Source: Tetmemena sp. SeJ-2015 (Eukaryota > Ciliophora > Spirotrichea > Sporadotrichida > Oxytrichidae). Taken from it: a stretch of 64,000 nt of DNA. The notes beneath the pieces are model-generated. The model was not told where the DNA came from. It made no database searches and saw nothing but the letters and a program-made list of their open reading frames with translations. Where the stretch lies: positions 206,942-270,941 of the forward strand of contig JAJKFJ010021767.1 of assembly GCA_027382625.1 (NCBI GenBank), read 5' to 3'. Of the stretch, positions 8,898 through 18,217 are shown piece after piece (within the stretch, counting starts at the first letter, position 1; every line of letters begins with the position of its first letter). Position numbers and translations under genes: made by a program.

Positions 8898-11174
8898 ATG
8901 GCTTAGTTAGGAATCAGAGGGGACTTTGAGAATATGTCTCTTAGAGGAGGGTAAGACCAAGGACCCATACTCAAAATATATGTCACCATGAGGAAAGATT
9001 ATGACAGCGATATCGATTACAAAAGACTTACCTTAATGATTGACAGTAAGAAACAAAAGCCTCAAATATCGATATAAACAATCATCGTTTTTACTTAATT
9101 ATGAAATTTTAGGTCAGTCTAAAATCGCAGATCTCAAAAGAAAAATTGAAAAAGAGTTCACCGATCTCTTCCCAAATGAACCTCCTTTTGTCGTTGCAAA
9201 GCTTGAGGATGAGTATGGCTATTCTCTGAGTAACTCTTCGAGAGTAGGAGATTTTCTTAAATACGGAGATAGAATAGTTGCCTAGCCTGAGCTCTTGATC
9301 GACCCTTCTCGAAGATAAGTAGATCCAAGCGGAAATATTGCTCTGCATGGAGGATCTAACACAGAGGAATTAGTTATTATGCTCCAGAATCTGCAAACTA
9401 CGATAGTCTCAAAGATAGCGATGAGTCAGATTTAAGAATATCCTAACACTGTTTAGTTGCTTGAGCTTATTATTCCCTTAGGCTTTAACCCAAACAAGCA
9501 AGTTATTCATAACATCTGCTTGATCTTATCTAGGTCAATTGACTTTCAAAATGTAAGGGTCTTCGATGAACCCATCAATAGGAATCTACTAGACTTGATT
9601 CTATTGATGGTATAGCTATGGATCACAGAGTATGTTGAATAAGACAGTTTCATCTTAGGCTCTGTAGTAGAGTTGATAGAGATCCTAATTCACTCAAGTG
9701 GATTTTGGGCTGCCTTTAAGGGGATGCCTGTAACCGCCCGACTTCTGAATATGTCTAAGAGACCAAGCATGAATGCCTTTGTCAAGACTAAGATTATATC
9801 GATCGTAACTGCTATCTCAAAGCCCTCTCATTCTATGGTGAGACCACCTTCTCCTAGCTAGGAAAGAGCTATAGCTAGAGGAATGAGATAAAATGCCTCT
9901 AATCCTTATTCGGAGGAACATAAAATGGGAGGTACATCTTAGTCCTACGAACTTGATACTGCTTATAATAAAAGAGCTGGTGATAACTCTTTTTCAAGAT
10001 AACCATAAAGCTTAAGCAAACCCTACACAGACAGAATCGTTTAATCAAGAGAGAGATAGAGAATAAATATCCCTTATCAAAATTATGATCCTGGAAATCC
10101 TCATGTTCAATTCAATAAGCAAATCGATTACGAAACTAATGTTGAAGTGTCATAGAGAAGACCTCCTTCGAATGATCTTTTCAACAGACCTGTAGACTAA
10201 CTCCAAGCGAGAAGTAATTTACAAGACCCGGGAGTCTTTAATAAGCATCAAAACTTGTCTGATAAAATCCAAGTTCCTTTGAACGATTCTCTAATAAGTG
10301 ACTATTGCCAAATGCTAACACCGGAGAACTCAAAGGAGATTCAAGCTTTTGCTCTTTAATCTCTAGAGCCTATGATAGATGATATAATCAGGAGAATAAT
10401 GAGCTCGACAGATCTCTTACTCTCTGCCTTCTCCCTAATTGAATACTACAACTTTCCCTTTGAAATTCAGCAAGCTCAGTTTAAGATTCTCAGAAGATGG
10501 CAGATACTATGACAGAGGCAAGAGCCATGGATTTGATTAGAAGAAATGGCCTCTCTAAACTTATTCAAGCCTACCCTAAGCATAACCCTCGCTTCTAGCC
10601 AGTGGTATCAAACCTCATCTCTAAGGTAGTTCAAAACGGAAAGAGAAATTTCGATGTGAAGTCTCTCTTCGCTCTAACTCAGACCAGCCTTCCAAATATC
10701 CAAGAGCTAGGAATGAAGGCTCTAGTAACTCTCTCTGAGAACAAGGAGGAGACAAAGGTGAATCAAGAATACCTTAGAGCGATAGACGCTGAGTTTGAAA
10801 ATTTCATCCCTCACATAATTGATATGACTAAGAACCACTAGAAGTACTCTGATGATTTGAGACTGAGTGCTCTTCAAATTTTGGCAAATTTAGCTCTGAG
10901 AGATTACCTTCGACCTCAGATATTCTCTCATAAAGGAATGGAGCTGTTCTTAGACCACATTAGAAAGACCAATGCAAGTTTCCAAACTATGCAATAGAAT
11001 GAGGCTATGAGGATTGCAGCCAAGGGGCTAGTGAATCTAGTTTCAAATAGGAGGGATATGAGACTGCAAGTGGTGGCAGAGTTGACTGATGAAATAAAGA
11101 AGATTTATAGGAATGAACTAGATCCCATCGTTGCAGCCTATATTCAGACACTTTTGCACTAGCCTCCTTCTTGA
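8898..11174 (+). CDS. Ubiquitin-like plus armadillo-repeat protein
   Basis: This is a long protein of roughly 740 residues. The N-terminus (ILKIYVTMRKDYDSD, then SKIADLKRKIEKEFTDLF, VAKLEDEYGYSLSNSSRVGD and FLKYGDRIVA) has the beta-grasp pattern of ubiquitin-like or PB1-like domains. A polar linker (about residues 300-430) follows. The second half is helical armadillo/HEAT-like sequence (QAFALQSLEPMIDDIIRRIM, FALTQTSLPNIQELGMKALV, LRLSALQILANLALRDYL). A 31 bp intron (9087-9117) restores the N-terminal domain, and an 11 bp micro-IES (10488-10498) restores the armadillo frame. TGA is at 11172-11174. No catalytic motif is seen. A scaffold or adaptor role is inferred only from domain type. Confidence 0.8.
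10488..10498 (+). other. 11 bp micro-IES, pointer AAGAT
   Basis: AAGAT occurs at 10483-10487 and 10494-10498. Removing 11 bp joins IQQAQFK to MADTMTEARAMDLIRRNG and cures a frameshift in an otherwise continuous armadillo region. A sequencing indel is the alternative, but the exact repeat favours an IES. Confidence 0.65.
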
Positions 11175-11288
11175 ATTATAAACTCTTATAAGTCCTTATT
11201 TCTTTCAAAACATTTTTAAAAAGTTAGCTTAAAAAGCCCATTGACTCTCTGTTCATATTTTTGTAAGCAAGATAGAGCTACATCTGCA

Positions 11289-11891
11289 ATGAACCTGAGA
11301 ACTACAAGAGACAAGCCCACTCATCAATACTCTACTTAGAGACCTACCACAGGCCTGTAGCAAACTCACAATCATCAAAGTTAGAATCAAAATACTCAGA
11401 AGCAAGCCAGACCTGATTCTGCAAAGCACCTTTAGAGTCTAAGCCAAGTCCAGAGCAAAGCCAACCTTATAGCTAAGCCCTAAGAGTAGATAAAAACTAT
11501 TAGCAATCCACAAACAGCTGCATAAACTCAGCGCCCTATAACAGCAGCTACTTCGAGCACACGCATGTTCGCAAACAGTAGCCGTCGGGATCACTTGCAA
11601 GAGCTATTCGACAAGCTGAAGTTTGACAAGCATCCCTCGGCATCTACATACAAGACAGTCTATGGATTTAACGAGGAGCATAAGCAAGACCTAGGCTCAC
11701 ATGATTATGCTCACCACTATAAACAGGATAGATGGATCAAATAGAATTTGAGTAAAAAGGTTTTAATTTTTGCGAATACGAATACGAATATAAATTAGAA
11801 TTAGAGTTTTTTTGTTAACTTTATAAATAATTAAGTATGGACAATCTACAATGAAGCGTATGTGAGATTTAAGCACCACCTAAGAAAGTGA
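11289..11891 (+). CDS. Small basic Q-rich hypothetical protein
   Basis: ATG at 11289 opens about 200 codons ending at TGA 11889-11891. The first 90 residues are Q/T/S-rich and disordered (MNLRTTRDKPTHQYSTQ...). A more structured, charged segment follows: RDHLQELFDKLKFDKHPSAS, YKTVYGFNEEHKQDLGSHDY. A repetitive AT-rich stretch (about 11757-11835) encodes low-complexity Asn/Ile sequence and may be an in-frame intron or IES. The end YNEAYVRFKHHLRK looks genuine. No family is recognised. Confidence 0.6.
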
Positions 11892-12087
11892 GTACGCAAG
11901 TGAATTAGTGCGAAACTAGCCCTTCACTTACTTAAGTTTTAAGAATATTAACTCAATAATTTGGACTTCCTCATTCGGAGGTTACAATTCAATCTAAATT
12001 GCTTTACTTGCAGTTTGAAGAGATTTTGATAGTGGTTCTCTATATAGAATTACGCAAAACATTTTCCTAATTTTAAATACCACATCA

Positions 12088-12113
12088 TTCTATCAATATC
12101 GATATTAATAGAA
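12088..12113. other. 26 bp near-perfect palindrome
   Basis: The sequence from 12088 to 12113 reads TTCTAT, then CAATATCGATATTA, then ATAGAA. It is self-complementary except for one base pair. It lies in a gene-poor gap (11892-12168) that otherwise shows nothing except a short AGTGAA/TTCACT inverted repeat near 11900. A regulatory or excision role is possible but not shown. Confidence 0.45.
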
Positions 12114-12168
12114 TGGATGAATGCCAAAGTGCAATTAAAATTATTTATAATAAAATAAGCCAATTAGA

Positions 12169-12288
12169 ATGAAAAAATAATAGCAAGTTACTCGGAATGA
12201 GCAGGAGGCGATCCTTAACATCTATGCGCAAAAACTGGCCTCCACCAATAAGCAAGATAGATAATTATATACTATCTTAGAGATCTGA
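12169..12288 (+). CDS. Orphan coding fragment (possible lone MDS)
   Basis: ATG at 12169 opens MKKQQQVTRNEQEAILNIY and then AQKLASTNKQDR, with strong coding character, but TGA follows at 12286-12288 and no continuation is visible on the plus strand. It may be the first MDS of a gene whose remainder lies elsewhere, or part of a scrambled gene. Confidence 0.35.
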
Positions 12289-12354
12289 AAATATGATAAT
12301 AGAATCAAGATTTAATTAGTTAAAATACTATCACTACTTTTAATTAGCATCAAT

Positions 12355-13325
12355 TCATTTAGCAACTTCACTATTTGTCTATTTAGCCTGCAATTCCTCT
12401 TCCTTAGAAAGCTTCTTTGTAGTCTCGTACTATTTCTTCTGCTCTCTGTTGAGTTCATCATCTTGCGAGCCAATGTTTTGTTTCTCCATGAGCATCAGCA
12501 GCTTCTCCACCCTCTCTTGGAACTATATACAAATATATCAGCACTCTCCTCTTTACATTTACTTTGAACTTACATCTTCAATTTCTTCGTTGAACTCCTT
12601 CACAAATCCATCAATGAGCTCTCGTTCGTTAGTCTCTCCAGTCTATTCATATACAACGCGCACTTTGCTCTCTAGCAGCTGCAGGAACTCTCGCCAATTG
12701 CAAGAGCACAAGATTCGCTTACGGGTTGTGCGATAGCCTGAGGCAGCCAAGAATTCCTTCGCCTACTTCTCATCCAACTCATTCAGCTATAGGCAAACAG
12801 ATTAATAAAGATCTTGATTATTACTTACACTTGTAAAATGTTAAAAAAGAATTAGCATAAACATTATAAAGACTTGTGAGGATGTTGATAATGAGTTGTC
12901 TTGAGAACCCATTCTCTAGCTTCTTCTCTGCCTCTAGGAAGATAGGGCCTAATTTATTGACAGACTCCTAGCTCAGCTTTTCAGGCTTGTAGTTAAATTG
13001 ATCTGGCAGTATGTACGTGACTGCTGTTGGGTTATACTTCAGCAGCCATCTACGCTTGTATTTGTTCACAATCATAAGCATATAGAAAGACTCATTAGAT
13101 TGTTGATGACTCTTTGCTTTCTGTTTTTGAACCAGTTGGAGAGTCGAGGCCAGTAGTAGTAAAGCGTGGAGAGCATGATTATGTAGAAGATGCGTCGCTT
13201 CTTTGTAGTAAAGAAGAGCAAGAACCGAGTCGCTAGTGGCTTCGCCAAATGAGCTTGCCTCTCATTGTAAAAGCATTTACTTATTATTATGATGATGCAT
13301 TGTATTCCTTGATCCACAGCTTCAT
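12355..13325 (-). CDS. Membrane-anchored helical protein, possibly PEX3-like
   Basis: ATG at 13325 gives MKLWIKEYN. A 35 bp IES (TACAATG pointers) then leads to ERQAHLAKPLATRFLLFF, TTKKRRIFYIIMLSTLYYYW (a membrane helix after basic residues) and LSNWFKNRK. After a frame change near 13100-13150, it continues HQQSNESFYMLMIVNKYKRR, KLGPIFLEAEKKLENGFSRQ and NEREQLIDGF-like helices. It ends with a charged coil (QKKQYETTKKLSKEEELQAK) and TGA at 12355-12357. An intron at 12523-12573 is clear. The basic-plus-single-membrane-helix N-terminus followed by a helical body resembles the peroxisome biogenesis factor PEX3, but the match is by pattern only. Confidence 0.5.
13263..13297 (-). other. IES, pointer TACAATG
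   Basis: CATTGTA (plus strand) occurs at 13263-13269 and 13298-13304. Removing the 35 bp segment joins MKLWIKEYN to ERQAHLAKP and skips an ATA/TAA-rich stretch. Confidence 0.7.
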
Positions 13326-13699
13326 GGCTTTTCTTTGAGTCTAGAATAGATATGACATTTCAAATAGATGCAAGTTACATAGTGCATGGTCAGCCTGTCA
13401 AAGCTAAAGGCTCTCCTTTGCAAACTGAGCAAGTTATTTGTGGACTTGGTGTATTATTAGTGTGTAGTAGCATTTTAGAGTTATGGTCTCAGCCTCTGCA
13501 GCTGGTTTTAACCATTACTAAGTTTAATTATTTACCTCAAATTTTACATTTATAATAATCAACCAGTCACTTCAAAACTTAAACAGGCAATAAATTAATA
13601 AAGAGTGAGTGTAATAGTAGTCAGTTTAAGGAATTAAGTTTTGATAGAGAGAGATTATAAAAGATAATTAATTATAAATATATATCTAATTTGATAAAA
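13326..13699. other. Divergent intergenic region
   Basis: This is the 374 bp gap between the minus-strand gene and ARP2. A 67-codon plus-strand open stretch (13352-13555) has weak protein character and no TGA until about 13660. I do not support it as a gene. The last 100 bp are AT-rich and likely contain the ARP2 promoter. Confidence 0.45.
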
Positions 13700-15111
13700 A
13701 TGCAAGGATCTTTAAATAAAGTCATCTGCGATAATGGCTCCGGTTTCCTCAAGAATAATAATCAAACATGCATATATGCTATTTAGAGTGTGTAAGGAGT
13801 GAATTGATATTTTATTTGAAGATGGGATATGGAGGAGAGAACTTCCCTCGCTTCACCATTCCTTCAATTGCAGGAAGACCTCTGCTCAGAGCCAGTCAGA
13901 AGATTGGAGAAATCGAGCTCAAGCCACTCATGCTTGGAGATGAAGCTAACCCACTCAGAAGTTTCCTAGAAATCACCTACCCAATCATTACATACACTTC
14001 ATAATTGTAAGTCGATTCATAGTAATTATCAAGGAGGGAATCGTAGAATCATGGGAAGACTTGGAAGCACTCTGGGGCTACACCTTCCATACTAAGATGG
14101 GTCTCCCAAAGGATCTCAGTGGCCACAAAATCCTTATCACAGAGGCTGCTCTTAACCCCAAGAAGAACAGAGCAAAGATGGCGCAGATTCTCTTTGAGAA
14201 GTTCGGCTTTGGCGGAGTTATCTTCGAAATCCAGGCTCTTCTATCTTTGATGGCAGAGGGACATACTTCAGGTCTCGTGTTTGATGCAGGTGATGGAGTG
14301 TCTCACTCATTATAATAAGACAGATTAAATCACAAGTGACTATAAAAATCTTAAGCTCACTGTATCCCAGTGTATGAAGGATTTCCCTTGACTGATTAGA
14401 TAAAGCGTTTGAATGTAGCAGGTCGCCATGTGACTGACTACCTCATAAAGTTGATGCTGTTCAGAGGGTACGCCTTCAACAGTAGTGCTGACTTCGAAAC
14501 AGTGAGAGAGATGAAAGAGGCTCTCTGCTATGTGAGTTATGACATCAAGAAAGACAGGAAACTCGCTCAGGAAACCACAGTCGTGGACAAGGAATACAAA
14601 CTCCCAGACAACACCACCATCACTATGATATTTTAAGATGATGATGCACTAGATTTTTATCACAGTCGGAAGAGAGAGATTTGAGGCAGCAGAGTGCTTG
14701 TTTAACCCCATGCTCATTGATGTTGAAAGCCCGGGAATCAGTGAACTCATTTACGAGTCCATAGATGATCAATAATGCTTTCCCCTCATAGCTTCATCTT
14801 CCTATTAAATGAAAGTCCTATGGATGTGTAAAAAGACCCTGGTCTCAAACGTCATCCTCTCTGGTGGAACCACTATGTTCCCAGGCCTCAGTTCAAGAGT
14901 GGAGAAGGATCTCAGATCAATCTACTTGAAGGAGAAGTTCAATGGAGATGTATCAGGTTTCAATAGAGTTAAGATAAACGTGGTTGACCCACCTAGAAGA
15001 AAGCATGGCGTCTTCATCGGAGCAAGTTTCTTAGCAAATCTCTCAGGCGAGGAGAGATGGGTCAGCCTCAAGGACTGGAAGGAGCAAGGAGAGAGACTCT
15101 TCCTCAAGTGA
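13700..15111 (+). CDS. ARP2: Actin-related protein 2 (Arp2/3 complex subunit)
   Basis: ARP2 is one of the two actin-like subunits of the Arp2/3 complex, which nucleates branched actin filaments. After removal of four IESs the protein reads in order: [18 protein letters not shown] (ATP-binding loop 1), [79 protein letters not shown] (loop 2), [33 protein letters not shown] and [18 protein letters not shown] (adenine site). It ends [14 protein letters not shown] before TGA 15109-15111. The linker [13 protein letters not shown] positions and the [15 protein letters not shown] block favour Arp2 over conventional actin. An extra in-frame 60-70 bp near 14770-14835 may be a fifth IES. Confidence 0.93.
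13754..13821 (+). other. ARP2 IES 1, pointer AAG
   Basis: 68 bp between AAG (13751-13753) and AAG (13819-13821). Excision joins SGFLK to MGYGGENFP, restoring the actin-fold phosphate loop region. Confidence 0.85.
13988..14031 (+). other. ARP2 IES 2, pointer ATCA
   Basis: 44 bp between ATCA (13984-13987) and ATCA (14028-14031). Excision joins EITYPI to [11 protein letters not shown], a conserved actin-family block. Confidence 0.9.
14307..14360 (+). other. ARP2 IES 3, pointer CTCAC
   Basis: 54 bp between CTCAC (14302-14306) and CTCAC (14356-14360). Excision gives [15 protein letters not shown], the second nucleotide-binding loop. Confidence 0.92.
14624..14663 (+). other. ARP2 IES 4, pointer ATCAC
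   Basis: 40 bp between ATCAC (14619-14623) and ATCAC (14659-14663). Excision gives [20 protein letters not shown], matching the family's IxVGxERF block. Confidence 0.92.
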
Positions 15112-15558
15112 GAGAGATAGCCAACGCTTGAAAGAGTTATATCAAATGATGAATCGTAGCTTAATGAACTTCTAGGCAGTACAAGTCACATTAGTCGTAT
15201 TTATTTTTACTAAATTCTTGAAATTTAAAAGACATTAAGTAAAAATCTATAGTTGTTCAATATAAATAGTTTGCTATCATAGATCTATAATTTAGAGCAT
15301 TTATTTAGCTGTTGCCTCATCAAATAATTCTTTAGAGTTAAGAAACGTGTTTTATAAGTCATCTTTGCTGCTTACATATAAATTTAAATATATAATGTAG
15401 AAACTTAGGCAGTAGCTGAGGATTCATGGACAGAGATTAGGCGAAACCTAATTTATTCCCGCTTATCTATTAAGAGGAGGCACTGTTTCAAAATTGAAAT
15501 ATATAATAACTTATAAAACTGTTTGAAGACTGCTTTACAGGCATTTGAGCGATGGACT
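15112..15558. other. Convergent intergenic region
   Basis: 447 bp between the ARP2 stop and the stop of the next minus-strand gene. It is AT-rich with no gene-like frame and presumably contains both 3' ends. Confidence 0.5.
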
Positions 15559-18083
15559 TCATAGGCTTTCCCACCATGCCTGGGAAAGGCCTTACATTCT
15601 AATTGTTTTAGTAGGATTGAGACTGAGCTGCTTCTTTGCTGGCACTTTTTGGCTGTAGCACTCAAGCATCCATTATAGCTGCTGCTTGATGGGAGGTTGC
15701 TCATTTGCTAAGTGCGGCTGTGATGAGCTGAGTTGGCTTAGGCAGACGCCATCAAAGGCTGTATCTATTGATGAAGAAGTTACTGCTGCTGGGTAGAATG
15801 AATAGACTAATGATGGCTATTGAGATGACTCGTTGGTTGCTGATTCGTATTTAGCTTAGAAAAAGGAGGCTTATCCTGAGTTATTGAAATTGGCCATGAT
15901 CTTAGGAGTTGCACTCAATGAGTTTTGTATGCTGCTTCTCTATGGAAGATTCATATTCGCCTAGTTCTAAGTTTGAGAGAAGTTTTGTTAATGGATATTT
16001 GCCTTTTGAGGAGGCTATTAGCTCAAAGTGCTAGTCAAAGACTTAGGGTGAGCTGTGTTATTGATAGCTTGCTGCAATGATTAGTGATTTTTCATTTGAT
16101 GTGAAGCTGAAGAGTTTATAGTTTTAACTCCTGACTCATTTATCTAGGCTAGCTTATTTTGCTGCTACTGATACTGAAGCTTAAGATGCTTAGGAGTCTT
16201 TAGGATATGGCTGGAATTGAGGCAGCTGATCTTTTTAGCCATTAATCTTGTGCATGATGTTATTCATAGAGGAGTAGTTAGAGGATATGTTCAAGTTAGG
16301 CGAGAGATCAGTGACATTTGCGAAGTTCTAATTGCTATACTAGTTGCTCTAAGGTTGATTCCTCTAGCTCTGATGATGCTATTGGGCCTAGTTATTTATA
16401 TTGGTGCGCATACTTGTAGCTTGCTAATGATTGAGGGTGGTGTAGTTGCTCTAGACCAAGTTCTCTTGAGTTTGGTGATTAGGTCTCTCTGAGGGATTAT
16501 TGAACATGAAACTCTTCGCCTCGTTATTGGTTGCTGATTTGACAGCTATCAGCATACTCTGTGGATTAGTCTTCTGTGCTTCTGGTAAATAATCCTTGTC
16601 TAAATCTATCAGCATAGAGTTGCCACCATAGTCATCATCGTCTTCATCCAGCTATTCCTCAGTCTACAAGTATACTGGATTCTAGTCTTCCACTGAGTCT
16701 TTCTTTCTCAATTGGATCTTTATGGTGTCGTTATGACTCGAGCCCTTTTAATCTAAATGAGCTTGGACCATTTGCTGATTCAACTGAGGTACTTGTGGAG
16801 GTTTACCACCCGCGAACTAGTTGGTCATACTGTTCTTGACAGTATGATCTCCTGAGAGGACTGACTTGCTTACTGAGTTGCGGTTGAAGAAATTCAAGTG
16901 ATCAGGCACCTGCTGCTGATTTGACACGTCTTGTAGGATCATCTAGTTGCTTTGCTTTTTCTACAACTTGCCATTCTGATTCTTTGAAACTAAATAGAAG
17001 GAGAAATGAAAGGGATTTTTAAAGTGAGCAAATTCTTTGGCTCTTGAGAGCTATTTCTGTATAGTTATTGCTACTTGCTGTTTTTTGCTTGTACTCTACC
17101 AATCTATTCATTTCCTGCGCTTTGGACATGGCTTCCTTGACCAGTCGCTCTTTCTCTTTCATCTGTGAGTGCAAGTTTTCGTAGAAGTCTATTCCTCTTG
17201 AGATGGCTGGGTGCTGCTTCATCATGTCCACTTGAGAGAACAGGTTCTTGAAAAAGCTGGAGAGTATAGTTAGAGGAGTTGCAACCCTCGAACTGAAATC
17301 CAAGCGCTTCGAATCCACAATCATGGTTACACTTATTAAAAATCTACATCCTATGATCTATACTCAAACTTCATAACTTTATGACAATCTCATTTCTAGA
17401 TATGGTTATGCTTGTAAGCTGAACCTTACAGTGAAGCTGGAGTGGAGAACTTACAAAGCTATTGATTCTGCTCAGTCCACATCACTACGGTCGCCTGCTG
17501 CATCGACAGAGAAATATCAAAATAGAAGTTCCTAAAGCTCTCATCCATGTGCTGCAGCTTTTATTCCCAATTGGTAGCTTGAAAGGGCAATTAAGAACTT
17601 TTAAGTTGATGCTTAGATGATTCTTGAGTTTGCTGTCCATGAATAATAGACTTTAATTGGCCAGATTGGTGGTTCTAAACCAGTTTCTTTACTATGTAAA
17701 AGGGCATCATGAGTTCAAGTCTGCGCTAAGCAGATGTCTGCCTCCTCTGCTTACTAGTGGAAGAACTCCTGAATCACTTGGATATCCCTGAATACATTAA
17801 GTTGCTGGTACTCAAGAATGAACTCAAAGAGCTATCCTAGACTCTCGTTTGAGTAGGATAATTAAGACTAGCCCATCTGCAGCTCCATTTTGTAGGTGCT
17901 TTTGTCTTCAGCCTTATTTCGCACATTCTCGTTTTGGATTTAAGATTGGGAGAAGAAGAGAGCCTGCTCAGGCTGACGAGAGAAACTTTTGAGAGTGAAG
18001 AGTGGCTGAGAGATTATCACCTCAGATGAGGAGTGCTCCTTGAAGATTGTGTAACTTTGGGGGACAGCTGAACCCTGGGACAT
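15559..18083 (-). CDS. Large disordered Q/N/S-rich hypothetical protein
   Basis: Minus-strand frames with Q codons run from ATG 18083 (MSQGSAVPQSYTIFKEHSS) to TGA 15559-15561. The first part is helical (YSNESLGQLFEFILEYQQLN, ESFRNFYFDISLSMQQATVV). A central coiled segment reads PAISRGIDFYENLHSQMKEK and then ERLVKEAMSKAQEMNRLVEY. The remainder is highly Q/N/S-rich with an acidic patch (EEQLDEDDDDYGG), ending PTKTIRMQGLSQAWWESL. The GIDFYENL coil resembles the V-domain arm of Bro1/ALIX-type proteins, but no Bro1 domain is seen, so this is weak. An intron of about 93 bp near 16990-17080 joins KQKTA to ISKNQNGK. The join near 17330-17470 is unresolved, so this could be two genes. Confidence 0.6.
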
Positions 18084-18217
18084 CGCTTGATTTTCCGCTT
18101 TCCTTGAATGATTGTTACATAATTTCCAATATGATGAGTGAAGTGAATTTATGCACAGGTGTAATAATTTCCACTGTAAATATTTTTCACTTTAAAATAA
18201 TCCCAGATTGACTTAAA

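Noticed and set aside
16217..16492. 91-codon plus-strand open frame (hydrophobic, MRQLIFLAINLVHD...)
   Set aside because: The minus strand here is clearly coding (Q/N-rich, ending MHKINGQKDQLPQFQPY) once TAA/TAG are read as Gln. The plus frame is its mirror.
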